The position numbers and the translations under genes are program-made. From NCBI GenBank assembly GCA_029237735.1, contig JAQZBU010000009.1:1-57423 (forward strand): a stretch of 57,423 nt of DNA. Reading direction: 5' to 3'. Shown here piece by piece: positions 47,036-55,154 of this stretch. The notes under the pieces were generated by a model, which ran no database searches, was not told where the DNA came from, and was given only the letters and a program-made list of their open reading frames with translations. Position 1 is the stretch's first letter. Each line of letters begins with the position of its first letter. Source of the stretch: Ramlibacter sp. (GTDB taxonomy: Bacteria > Pseudomonadota > Gammaproteobacteria > Burkholderiales > Burkholderiaceae_C).

Positions 47036-49792
47036 TCACGCGTCCAGGATCGCGCGGGCAATCCCAATCGCCGACTTGGCGCGATGACGCGCTTCCGGCG
47101 AAGCAGGATTCGGCACGTCCGCCAGGCAGAACCCGATCATCGACATGACGCGTAGCCACGCGAGATCCCAGGTGCGCTCGAACTCCTCGCGGTCGATCGG
47201 CCGCCCCAGCACAGTCTCGAGCTCGGCCAGGTAGTACTCGCGCAGTGGCGCACGCGCCTCGGGTGGCCGGCTGTCGGGCGGATAGGCCCAGAAGTGCAGG
47301 AACCAATGCCATTGCAGATCGCACGCGGCAGGCGCGCGCGACGCGAATTCCCAGTCGAGCAGGGTGACTTGCCCGCCGGCGATGGCTATGTTCGCGCGCC
47401 GGAGGTCACCATGGGTGAGCGTCAGCGCGGCATCGTCGAGCCCCTGGTGCCATGAGCGGTCAGAGGTGAGCTGGATGAAAAAATCGGCATCTGCCGAGCC
47501 GAGCATCTCGAGGAACGTGGGCAGCAGCATCTTCAGCGGCGTGAAATCGTCGGCGCATCTGCGCACCCAATCCGCCGGCGCCTGCGCGCGCCCGGCAACG
47601 AAGGCGACAGTTTCCGTCAACGCAACCGTGACGCCGCGTGCCGCAGCGAGCGGCAGTTTGTCGAGGCCGTTGCACCCGGCCCAGTAGTGCGCATGCAAGC
47701 GCGCGAGCGCCGCCAGCAGCACCCGCTCGTCGCTCTCCGTGAAGGCCCCGCGCGCGCGGATGCCATCGGACACATCGCGCATCAGCATCCACCACTCGTC
47801 GTTGTCCACGTGGGTTGCGACGTCGACCGTCGGACACGCCACCGGTGCCGGAAGCCTGCGCGTGGCGCCGCTCAGCCACAGCGGTCCCTCTCCGGCGTCA
47901 GGCGCTTGCATGGCCTCGACCCGCCAGGTGTTGCGTGGCAATACTTTCAACACGTAGCCCGGCCGAATGGCGAATACCCGCGCGCCGGTGCGTCCGCCGG
48001 TCAGAGGCTCGAGGCCTGCCACCGCAAACCCGGCCGGGACGACACCCCTAGCCTGCGCATCGCGCAGGTAGTCCGGGATCGTGCCAGGTGGGACACCAGC
48101 CGCCCGTGCAGCCGCAATGCGCCGTTGCCGCAGCGCGGTCGCCGTGTCGGCGAACGTGGATCCAAACTGTTCCGCGGTCATTTGCGGAAATCGCGCGAGC
48201 AGTCGGGTTGCTTCCTCGCGTGCCTCGGGGACACGGTCGAGTTCGACCAGCGCCGCGATGCGGTCTTGCCGGCAGCGCCAAAATTCCGGGGCCTTCGCAA
48301 GACATTCGTCGGCGAAGCGTACGGCTTCATCCAGGCGCCGGCTTCCCCACAGCGCCGTTGCATAGAACGCCGGCAGGTAGGCGGGCGCCATAGGGTTGCG
48401 GTCTAGTGCCTGCTCGAAGTTGCGTGCCGCAGCCTCGACTTCGCCCATCCTGTACTGCGCATGGCCAAGAATGAAGAAGCAGTCGGCGTCGTTGGGGCTG
48501 AGCTGACAGGTTCTCTGCGCAGCCGTCAGCATGGCGTCGAAGTTGCGGGCCAGCGCCTGGGCTTGGGCCAGGGCAAGGTACGCGACGGGCAGATCCGGCG
48601 CCAGTGCGATGGCGCGTCGAATCTGCGTCAACACTTCGCCGAGGCGCGCGTTGTCCCATTCGCCGGTCAGGCGCAGGCCGATATCGACTGTGTTCGTGAT
48701 GCCGAGATACGCCCACGCCGGTGCGTAATCGGGATCGATGACCAGGGCCTGCTCAAAAAAGCGGCGCGATTCGCGCATGCCCTGCGCGGTGTATCGCTGC
48801 TGCATCGCCCTGCCCCGCGCAACGAGAACATAGGCGTCCAGTGTCTTCGGCGGCTGCGCGAGCGCCTGTCGCTGCTCGGTCCCCGAAACCTTGGTCTGCA
48901 GGCTCCCCGCGATGCGGCTGACCAGTTTCAGTTGAGTGGCGGGCAGGTCGGCGCGGTCGATGAGGTTCGATGACGACCACACGACCTGGCCGCCTTGACT
49001 GTCGAGCAGCTCGACGACGATGCGCAGTTGCTCGCCGTCGCGTCGCACCGTCCCCGCGGCGATGTAGCGGCTGCGCAATCGCCGGCCGATCTCGGCCAGT
49101 GGTGTCTGTCCGCCAGCGAATTGAAAGCTCGACTGGCTCGACACGACGCGCAAATACGGGCTTCGCGCCAGTTCCGACACCAGGTCGGCGGCCACGTCGC
49201 GGGCCAGCGCATCGCCGTCGGCGTCATTCGGCGGGCCTTTGAAGGCCAGCACCGCGATCGACGGAGGGGTGCCGGGGCCGACGCTCGGCAGCGCGGCGTC
49301 GTTCCGGCCCAGGCTCTGCCAGGCCACGCCGGCGATCAGAAGCAGGAGCACACCTCCTCCCGCCGCCATCCAGCGGCGCGCAGGATTCTGTTTCGCCACC
49401 TCGGAGGTCGCTCCCGCCGCAACCAGCATGTAGCCGCGGCGTGGAACGGTCTTGACGATGCCATGGCCCGCCTCGCCGAGGGCCCGCCGCACATCCCCTA
49501 TCGCCTGGACCAATGAATCGTCGGTGACGACGGACCCCGGCCAGACCGAGGCCATGAGTTCGTCCTTGGTCACCAATCGCCCAGCATTGAGCGCGAGGTA
49601 GCGCAGGACCTGATAGGCCTGGGGCCGCAACTCGACGGCCTGACCCTGCGCGTCGAGCAACGCTTCACAGCCGAAGTCGATCACGAAGCCGCCAATCGCC
49701 AGCCTCGATGGAACGACCGTGAAATCCTGTGTGTCCCGATGCAAATCGCGCCCCCATGCGAATACGCGCAGCTCATTGTGCGCCGTGGGCAC
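47036..49792 (-). CDS. Fusion protein: CadC-type winged helix, TM helix, TolB-like domain, TPR repeats and APH-type phosphotransferase
   Basis: One open frame of 918 residues. Residues 31-125: OmpR/PhoB-type winged-helix DNA-binding domain (LRPQAYQVLRYLALNAGRLV, then KTVPRRGYML). Residues 141-158: one membrane helix (WMAAGGGVLLLLIAGVAW). Residues 176-290: TolB-N/adenylate-cyclase-associated domain (PSIAVLAFKG... ARDVAADLVSELAR). Residues 335-540: TPR-like repeats (FFEQALVIDPDYAPAWAYLG, FEQALDRNPMAPAYLPAFY). Residues 590-918: aminoglycoside-phosphotransferase/choline-kinase-like domain with the ATP Lys K616 (YVLKVLP), the catalytic loop H794-GDLRRAN and the metal site D813 (LLDWEF). The start is probably GTG at 49792 but uncertain. 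By topology the kinase-like domain would be periplasmic, where ATP is absent; see findings. It is divergent from a secreted amidohydrolase. Confidence 0.88.
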   Translation of the reverse strand: MPTAHNELRVFAWGRDLHRDTQDFTVVPSRLAIGGFVIDFGCEALLDAQGQAVELRPQAYQVLRYLALNAGRLVTKDELMASVWPGSVVTDDSLVQAIGDVRRALGEAGHGIVKTVPRRGYMLVAAGATSEVAKQNPARRWMAAGGGVLLLLIAGVAWQSLGRNDAALPSVGPGTPPSIAVLAFKGPPNDADGDALARDVAADLVSELARSPYLRVVSSQSSFQFAGGQTPLAEIGRRLRSRYIAAGTVRRDGEQLRIVVELLDSQGGQVVWSSSNLIDRADLPATQLKLVSRIAGSLQTKVSGTEQRQALAQPPKTLDAYVLVARGRAMQQRYTAQGMRESRRFFEQALVIDPDYAPAWAYLGITNTVDIGLRLTGEWDNARLGEVLTQIRRAIALAPDLPVAYLALAQAQALARNFDAMLTAAQRTCQLSPNDADCFFILGHAQYRMGEVEAAARNFEQALDRNPMAPAYLPAFYATALWGSRRLDEAVRFADECLAKAPEFWRCRQDRIAALVELDRVPEAREEATRLLARFPQMTAEQFGSTFADTATALRQRRIAAARAAGVPPGTIPDYLRDAQARGVVPAGFAVAGLEPLTGGRTGARVFAIRPGYVLKVLPRNTWRVEAMQAPDAGEGPLWLSGATRRLPAPVACPTVDVATHVDNDEWWMLMRDVSDGIRARGAFTESDERVLLAALARLHAHYWAGCNGLDKLPLAAARGVTVALTETVAFVAGRAQAPADWVRRCADDFTPLKMLLPTFLEMLGSADADFFIQLTSDRSWHQGLDDAALTLTHGDLRRANIAIAGGQVTLLDWEFASRAPAACDLQWHWFLHFWAYPPDSRPPEARAPLREYYLAELETVLGRPIDREEFERTWDLAWLRVMSMIGFCLADVPNPASPEARHRAKSAIGIARAILDA

Positions 49793-49900
49793 GGATGACC
49801 GTCGTTTTTCGGGCGATTTCGTCCGTTTTCGTTCACCGATCGGGACTTTCCAGGCCCGACAGGCGATGGTCGGATCCTCTCATCCACGGAGGTACACACC

Positions 49901-51550
49901 ATGCAGTTCAATCACCCTGCCGCATTCACCCTGGCGTTGCTGTGCGGCGGCGCCTTCGCCGCGCCCCAACTGGTCATCGTCAACGCGAATGTCTTCACTG
50001 CGGACCCGGCTCGCCCGCGGGCGGAAGCCGTGGCGATCGAGAACGGTCGCTTCAGCGCCGTGGGCGGCAACGCCGACATCCGCGCCATGGCGGGGCCGGG
50101 AACCCGCGTGATCGATGCCGGCGGCCGCCTCGCGACGCCGGGCTTGATCGAGGCCCATGTTCATATCGGCGGGGTCTTGCCATCGACTCCGATTGCGATG
50201 CCGGGCTTGCCGTTTCCCGGCCCGACCGCCGAGCAGGCACTCGCCGCCGTGGCGGAGGCGGCCAGGCAACCTGGCGACTGGATCAGCGCGTGGATCGGTC
50301 CGATCGTCGCCAGAGACCCCCGCAACTGGCGCCAGGCGTTGGACGCAGTGGCGCCCGACAGGCCCGTGTTGCTGCGCGGCTTCTGGGGTCACACGGCGAT
50401 CGTCAACAGTGCCGCACTGAAACGGATCGGCATCACGGATGACGTGCAAAACCCCATCGGGGGCTGGTGGGGCCGGGATTCCGACGGGCGCCTCAACGGC
50501 CGTGCCGACGAGGGGGCGTCGCCCGTCCCGGAGAGCCGGGCCACGCCGCCGGAACCGGCGCAGCTCGCCCTTCACTTTCGCGCCGCAGCACAACGGTATG
50601 CGCGTTGGGGCGTCACCAGCATCCACCTGATGAACAGCGGAAAGTCGCTCGAAGTAACGATCGACTCTCTGGCCGTTGCCAGGACCCCGCAGAAGTGGAC
50701 GGTCTACTCGTGGGCCACCGGGGTGGTACCGAGCATCGCCGGTGCCTGGGCTGCGATGGACGCCGCACCGAAGAAGCTTCCTCCCCGAGTGCGAATCGAT
50801 GGCCCCAAGTGGATGCTGGACGGCACACCGCTGGAACAGAACGCACTGAAGCGCGAGCCGTACGCGGGCCGGCCGGAGTGGCGCGGCCGCTCGAATCATG
50901 TGGATGAACAGTTGCGCGAGATCCTGCAAACGGCGTTGCTCAGGCCCGAGCAATTGGCGCTTCACGTGGTCGGTGACGCCGAGACCGACCGCGTGTTCGC
51001 GATGATGGAAAGCCTTGCGGCCCCGTCGGTGTGGAAGGGCATGCGCGTGCGCATCGAGCACGGCGACGGCATTCGGGCCGACACGCTGGCGCAGGCTGCA
51101 CGACTCGGGATTGTCGTGATCCAGAATCCGACGCACTTTCCGCCAGCGAGCGCCCCGCGCCGGCCGAGCGACCCGTATTCAATGCTCCGAAGCCTTCCGG
51201 CTTCGGGCGTGCCCCTTGCGCTAGGGTCCGACAGCGTGGTTGGCGGCAACGAAGCCAATCCCTTCCTCAACATCATGTTGGCCAGCATCTATGCCGCGTC
51301 ACCCGCCGAGGCGCTCACGCGCGAGCAAGCGTTGCTGGCCTACACCGCCGGCGGCGCCTACGCCGAGCGCCAGGAGCGCAACAAGGGCCGGATCATGCCC
51401 GGAATGGCGGCCGACCTGGCCGTCCTGTCGCAAGATCTGCTGACGGTGCCGGCTGCGGCCATGCCAGCCACCCGGAGCCTTCTGACACTGGTGGATGGTG
51501 AGATCGTGTTCGAGGACCCGGCGCTGGGGGCGGTGGCCCAACCCCAATGA
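49901..51550 (+). CDS. Exported amidohydrolase (YtcJ-like)
   Basis: A 549-residue metal-dependent hydrolase with a signal peptide (residues 1-20, AFTLALLCGGAFA then AP). The amidohydrolase fold is visible: N-terminal VAIENGRFSAVGGN strand, TPGLIEAHVHIGG (HxH), a long insertion typical of YtcJ, MRVRIEHGDG (His) and LALGSDSVVGGNEANPF (Asp). Substrates of this group are N-acyl or carbamate compounds; none can be named. GGAGGT lies upstream of the ATG. It is divergent from the fusion regulator with 108 bp between, so it is a candidate target of that regulator. Confidence 0.9.
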   Translation: MQFNHPAAFTLALLCGGAFAAPQLVIVNANVFTADPARPRAEAVAIENGRFSAVGGNADIRAMAGPGTRVIDAGGRLATPGLIEAHVHIGGVLPSTPIAMPGLPFPGPTAEQALAAVAEAARQPGDWISAWIGPIVARDPRNWRQALDAVAPDRPVLLRGFWGHTAIVNSAALKRIGITDDVQNPIGGWWGRDSDGRLNGRADEGASPVPESRATPPEPAQLALHFRAAAQRYARWGVTSIHLMNSGKSLEVTIDSLAVARTPQKWTVYSWATGVVPSIAGAWAAMDAAPKKLPPRVRIDGPKWMLDGTPLEQNALKREPYAGRPEWRGRSNHVDEQLREILQTALLRPEQLALHVVGDAETDRVFAMMESLAAPSVWKGMRVRIEHGDGIRADTLAQAARLGIVVIQNPTHFPPASAPRRPSDPYSMLRSLPASGVPLALGSDSVVGGNEANPFLNIMLASIYAASPAEALTREQALLAYTAGGAYAERQERNKGRIMPGMAADLAVLSQDLLTVPAAAMPATRSLLTLVDGEIVFEDPALGAVAQPQ

Positions 51551-51554
51551 AGGA

Positions 51555-52355
51555 TCAGTACGCCCGCGTGAACCCACCGTCATGCAGCAGGTTCACGCCG
51601 GTCATGTGATCTGAGAATGGCGACAGCAGTCCGTCGACCGCGACCGCGACCTCCGCGGGCGTCCCATACTTCTTGAGTGGGATATTGGCCGTTTCATCCT
51701 CGAGGCGCTGCTCGACACTGACACCGGCGGTGGCGGCGCGCCTTCCGAGCGATGCCAGATAGTCCGGTGTGAGCGTACCGCCGAGAGAGAGCGTGTTGAC
51801 ATGGATGCCACGGTCCCCCAGGGCAAACGCCAAGGTCTTGGCCTCGGCCAACCATGCGCAGCGAATGACGTTGCTGGTAGCGTAGTGACCGATCACCTGC
51901 ACCGACGACATGCCCGATATGACCACGACCTTGCACCGCTTGCCGTTCGCCGCGTCTGGTTGCATGGTGTCGATGGCAGCCTTGAGCAGCGCCAGCGGGC
52001 CGATAAAGCTGGCCTGAAGCAAGTGACGCCACTTTGCATTGCTCGGAAATGGATCGTTGGTTGGCGGATCTTGCGGTGGCATCAACACCACGCCTTGCAG
52101 AGCGATTTTTCTTGCGGACAGTTCAGTGGCGAACGCGTCGACGGATTCGTCCTGCGCCATGTCGACGCTGATCCAGGAGAACGTCCCAGCGCCTGGAAAC
52201 GACTTTTCCAGCTCTTCGGTGAGCGCGCCAAGCCGTTCTGCATTGCGGGCGGCTAACAAGAGAGAGTAGCCGGCGCCGGCCAGGCGACGGCTGACTGCAA
52301 GACCGATGCCGCCCGTGGCCCCGGTGACAAGAACCGTTCCCGGTGTGTTTTCCAT
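51555..52355 (-). CDS. Short-chain dehydrogenase/reductase
   Basis: A 266-residue SDR. The cofactor motif TVLVTGATGGIGLAVSRRLA is intact, with an NAD(P)-type AARNAERL after beta-2. VVVISGMSSVQVIGHYATSN holds the catalytic Ser, but the Tyr-x-x-x-Lys is altered: Y-A-T-S-N follows instead of YxxxK, so reductase activity is doubtful. The C-terminus ends DHMTGVNLLHDGGFTRAY. AAGGAG precedes the ATG. It converges on the amidohydrolase with 4 bp between. Confidence 0.85.
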   Translation of the reverse strand: MENTPGTVLVTGATGGIGLAVSRRLAGAGYSLLLAARNAERLGALTEELEKSFPGAGTFSWISVDMAQDESVDAFATELSARKIALQGVVLMPPQDPPTNDPFPSNAKWRHLLQASFIGPLALLKAAIDTMQPDAANGKRCKVVVISGMSSVQVIGHYATSNVIRCAWLAEAKTLAFALGDRGIHVNTLSLGGTLTPDYLASLGRRAATAGVSVEQRLEDETANIPLKKYGTPAEVAVAVDGLLSPFSDHMTGVNLLHDGGFTRAY

Positions 52356-52412
52356 GCGTGGCTCCTTGTGACGCACTTCGTCGCGTCGAGCCAGTATGCG
52401 CCTGCGAAGGGC

Positions 52413-52775
52413 CTAGCGATCCTGCTGCCAGTGAGACTTGTGCATGAGGCGATGCATGATGGGTGCGAAGACCAGGCCCGCCGCGGCCAGGAAGACCAGG
52501 CCTGCATAGAGCGCATAGAGACCGGCGAACACCTTTCCGTCGTCGGTGCGCGGAGCATCCACGGGGCCCATCCCGCCCATGAGCATTGCGGAATTGAGGA
52601 ATGCGTCGCGCCAGGGCAAGTGCTCGAAGTACATGTAGCCCACCATGCCCAGGGCGAGGGAAAACGCCAGCACTGCCATGGCTGCTGCAGCGTGCACCAG
52701 GACGCGTCGCGCGAACCGTTCGCGAGGAATCGGGGGATGTGCTTTGGGCTCGTACGCGAAGGCTCGGTGGACCAT
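52413..52775 (-). CDS. Two-helix membrane protein with a pore-loop-like segment
   Basis: A 120-residue inner-membrane protein. Helix 1 is about residues 27-48 (LVHAAAAMAVLAFSLALGMV) and helix 2 about 83-104 (FAGLYALYAGLVFLAAAGLV). Between them, PWRDAFLNSAMLMGGMGPVD resembles the pore helix and filter region of 2TM potassium-channel-like proteins, but TVGYG is replaced by MGGMGP, so selectivity cannot be claimed. The His-rich end is HRLMHKSHWQQDR. The family is not otherwise recognised. A promoter-like element that recurs before the DUF302 gene lies upstream. Confidence 0.7.
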   Translation of the reverse strand: MVHRAFAYEPKAHPPIPRERFARRVLVHAAAAMAVLAFSLALGMVGYMYFEHLPWRDAFLNSAMLMGGMGPVDAPRTDDGKVFAGLYALYAGLVFLAAAGLVFAPIMHRLMHKSHWQQDR

Positions 52776-52839
52776 GCTTCAAGCGCCTGAAGTTCGGAGC
52801 TGGCCGGGATCGCCGGAATGGCGCCTGGCCCGTGAGGTG

Positions 52840-52876
52840 GATGATAAGACTCAGCAGTTCCCCTGCCAAGTGCCGG
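52840..52876. repeat. Direct repeat copy 1 with a promoter-like motif, upstream of the membrane protein
   Basis: 37 bp matching 54605-54641 at 33 positions. On the minus strand it carries TTGGCA, 17 bp, TATCAT (a sigma-70-like promoter), and equally GG-N10-GC (sigma-54-like). It overlaps the end of the formyltransferase gene. The leader following it, up to GCGCTTGAAGC before the ATG at 52775, is also partly shared with the second locus. Confidence 0.7.
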
Positions 52877-53711
52877 AGCGGGCTCCGTTCACTCCACGGC
52901 GCGGCTTGCATCCGTACGATTCGGCAAGTTCCAGGACGTCCTCACGATCGAACAGTCGCCATCCCAGCGTGGCGAACCGAATCATGTCGTCTTCAGTGGG
53001 AAACGAGTAGTAGGCGCCGGCCGACGGATCTTGCGGCGTGCCAATGACAGGCTCGCCACGTTCCAGCCGCCGGACTGCGTCCATGATCAAACTTGCGCCA
53101 GGCCGATAGAGCGAGAGAATGTGCCAAAGCAATGAATGCTCCTTGGCGACAGGCAGTCGTGCCGTCTCTATGATGCCGCCTGCGTCGATGGCGGGGCTGT
53201 CGATCCAGTGAAGGGTGCAGCCGATCTCCGCGTCGCCGTTCAGCAAGGCGCGGAAGGTTGCAAGAACACCTCGGTACTGAGGCAAAAGACCCGAGTGAAG
53301 GTTAAGGACGCCGCGGGGCGGAAGTCCCAGTACTTCTGTACCCAGGATTTTGCCGAAGCGAATCGAGACAAAAAGGTCGGCGCGCACGTCTCGCAACTTC
53401 CGCAGCTCCGAAGGATCTTTCAAGGTCGCGAGCGTTTGCACGGGAACGCCGAAGCGCCGCGGCAGTTCTCCAAACCCCACATAGCGGGCATCAACCTGGC
53501 GAGTTTGGTCGACGAGGGGAAAAACCAGATCGTTGAACAACTCCTGCTCGATGAAGGCGAGCTGCCCGAGCATCCGAGCCGGCGCCGTTCTGCTGCCCCC
53601 AACCCGCTCTGAAACAAAGATGCCTACGACACTGCGATGGAGCTCGGGCATCAGCAGATTGAGAGCGAAATTGCTCTCGATATCCCGGTTGACCAGAAAG
53701 GCAATCTTCAT
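52851..53711 (-). CDS. Formyltransferase-fold protein (methionyl-tRNA/sugar formyltransferase type)
   Basis: A 286-residue protein with the N-terminal formyltransferase fold. The catalytic region is VLNLHSGLLPQYRGVLATF, matching the HPSLLPKYRG motif (Asn-x-His), and SPAIDAGGIIETARLPV holds the catalytic Asp. The N-terminus MKIAFLVNRDIESNFALNLL is Rossmann-like. The C-terminus lacks a recognisable OB-fold of Fmt, so it is more like the free-standing sugar/amino-acid formyltransferases. The substrate is unknown. The ATG at 53711 was chosen, with GGTGGG upstream. It is 34 bp after the GYD gene. Confidence 0.85.
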   Translation of the reverse strand: MKIAFLVNRDIESNFALNLLMPELHRSVVGIFVSERVGGSRTAPARMLGQLAFIEQELFNDLVFPLVDQTRQVDARYVGFGELPRRFGVPVQTLATLKDPSELRKLRDVRADLFVSIRFGKILGTEVLGLPPRGVLNLHSGLLPQYRGVLATFRALLNGDAEIGCTLHWIDSPAIDAGGIIETARLPVAKEHSLLWHILSLYRPGASLIMDAVRRLERGEPVIGTPQDPSAGAYYSFPTEDDMIRFATLGWRLFDREDVLELAESYGCKPRRGVNGARSGTWQGNC

Positions 53712-53745
53712 GGCCCACCGGCTACCAGAACGCGGCGCGGTTCGA

Positions 53746-54072
53746 CTACGCCCCGGGCGGACGGTAGCCAACCGTACCCGCACGAGCTAGTGCGTCCAAC
53801 GTCTCCTCGACTGTCAGCAGCGGCGTTGTCTCGACTTTGGACAATGCGCCGCCGCTGCCGATGGCAATGGCGACTGCAGCCATCGAGACGTTGTCGGGTG
53901 CTTCCCAGAGGTTGTAGCCGTCGTATGCGCCGAACGCGTACCAGAACCCATGCAGCTTCCCGCCGACAGACTCAATGTACTTTCGCGCAGCCTCGCGACG
54001 GTCTTCGGGGTTCTTCGTCAGTCGAGCCCAGGTTTCCGGCGTATAGCTGAAACGGGTCAAATAGAGAGCCAT
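53746..54072 (-). CDS. GYD-domain small protein
   Basis: A 108-residue GYD-family protein: ALYLTRFSYTPETWARLTKN, then KLHGFWYAFGAYDGYNLWEA with the G-x-YDG motif, then VETTPLLTVEETLDALARAG. Function unknown. The ATG has a GGGGG tract 7 bases upstream. It is probably in one operon with the formyltransferase. It is only distantly related to the one at 31933. Confidence 0.85.
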   Translation of the reverse strand: MALYLTRFSYTPETWARLTKNPEDRREAARKYIESVGGKLHGFWYAFGAYDGYNLWEAPDNVSMAAVAIAIGSGGALSKVETTPLLTVEETLDALARAGTVGYRPPGA

Positions 54073-54159
54073 AAGAAAACCCCCTTGTCGTGGGTGGGGG
54101 AAAAATTATAGGTCTGATCACCGCGTCGCGGGTGTGGATCACGACAGCCCAACCATGCT

Positions 54160-54567
54160 TCAAGCGCTATTGGAGCGCCTTGTCGCGCTTCCACTTTTGC
54201 CAGGCATGGGCTGGTCGTTGTAGGTGACCCAGACTTTACCGTCCGCGTCTTGCCATACGAGGGCCCTGTTGGGAAGATCCAGTGCGAGGGTCGGCGCTTC
54301 CTTGATCAGCGGGGCGCCTCCCTTCGGATTTCCGAAGAGGATCAGATGAGACGGCAGTAATGTGGCGCCCGCCTCCTTTTCGGCATTCGCCGCGTGGTCG
54401 AGCTGATAGAAGACCTTGTAGATGCCGCTGGACTCGATCGCCGCCAGGAGCTTGGCCGCGGGGTCAGTCATCGAGCTCTTGCTCTGTCGCGTGATCACCC
54501 CGAGGTCCTGAGCGGTCGCGGTGAATGCGGCGATGCAAAGAACCGCGAGTACCATCAGCCTCCGCAT
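54160..54567 (-). CDS. Exported DUF302-domain protein
   Basis: A 135-residue protein. Residues 1-20 (RRLMVLAVLCIAAFTATAQ) form a signal peptide. The DUF302 domain follows, with KLLAAIESSGIYKVFYQLDH, AGATLLPSHLILFGNPKGGA, LALDLPNRALVWQDADGKVW and VTYN. The family is found in periplasmic proteins and in archaea; its function is unknown. AGGAG lies upstream of the ATG at 54567. Upstream is a promoter-like repeat also present before the membrane protein at 52413. Its stop codon lies inside a 16-bp sequence that recurs at the start of that gene. Confidence 0.88.
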   Translation of the reverse strand: MRRLMVLAVLCIAAFTATAQDLGVITRQSKSSMTDPAAKLLAAIESSGIYKVFYQLDHAANAEKEAGATLLPSHLILFGNPKGGAPLIKEAPTLALDLPNRALVWQDADGKVWVTYNDQPMPGKSGSATRRSNSA

Positions 54568-54604
54568 GCTGCACTCCTGTTGGTGGCGCAAGGCCGGCGA
54601 GTTA

Positions 54605-54641
54605 GATGATAAGACTCGGCAGTACGCATGCCAAGTGCCGG
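54605..54641. repeat. Direct repeat copy 2 with a promoter-like motif, upstream of the DUF302 gene
   Basis: 37 bp, 33 identical to 52840-52876. On the minus strand: TTGGCA, 17 bp, TATCAT, with the ATG of the DUF302 gene about 39 bp beyond the -10 box. The GG-N10-GC spacing is also kept. Confidence 0.7.
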
Positions 54642-54686
54642 CTCGCGAAACTGGGCCCTCCTGAGGCACATGCGGATGTCGGCGCA

Positions 54687-55154
54687 CTATGTGCTTGCAG
54701 CGCGCTGCCCGGCCAAGGAAGCGAGACAGTCGGCCTGCCACTGGAACTCAGGCTCGAACGACTCGCGATCGCTCACCGCGCCATACCCGCCTTGACCATA
54801 GACAGCGGCATACGCGGCGTACTCCGCCGCCTGCCGCGCCTTGCCCGCCAGCGCGTTAGCGACTGCGTAGCTGGCAGACACGGCCGCGTGCCCGGAACCG
54901 TCGATCGATGTGGAGCCCTGATGCTGCCTGGCAAGGCGAGCGGCATCTTCCGCCAACCGGTCGAGCTGCGTTCGGCCCAACGTGCCGGCAAGGTATTGGC
55001 CCAATCCGGAAAGACAGTCCGCAACCGCCGGCTCCTCCAGGAAATGCTTGACGCGCAGCGCGCATGCGTAGCCATACTCCAGGCGCAAGCGCTCGTTGGC
55101 CGGGGCATCCAACTGCACCTGTTCGGCGAGACGGTCGAGCGCTTCGCTGTTCAT
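54687..55154 (-). CDS. Immunity-protein-like helical protein (Imm5-like)
   Basis: A 155-residue mostly helical protein: LRLEYGYACALRVKHFLEEP, AVSASYAVANALAGKARQAA and EYAAYAAVYGQGGYGAVSDR, then EFQWQADCLASLAG. The Ala-rich region with periodic A/R/Y and the C-terminal WQ-x-x-x-L resemble the putative immunity family Imm5; I place it there with moderate confidence. No partner toxin is seen nearby. The ATG at 55154 overlaps the TGA of the broken hydrolase (ATGA), so translation may once have been coupled. The open frame upstream is hydrolase remnant, not part of this protein. Confidence 0.6.
   Translation of the reverse strand: MNSEALDRLAEQVQLDAPANERLRLEYGYACALRVKHFLEEPAVADCLSGLGQYLAGTLGRTQLDRLAEDAARLARQHQGSTSIDGSGHAAVSASYAVANALAGKARQAAEYAAYAAVYGQGGYGAVSDRESFEPEFQWQADCLASLAGQRAAST

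Noticed and set aside
47036..49792. Aminoglycoside resistance gene
   Set aside because: The APH-like domain is the tail of a large regulator-like protein; the fold also covers choline kinases and many other phosphotransferases, so no resistance is implied.
52840..54641. Integron attC-type cassette sites (a GTTAGAT-like core is present near 54601)
   Set aside because: No matching inverse core sites, no integrase, and the two repeats align as promoter-leader sequences upstream of genes, not at gene ends.
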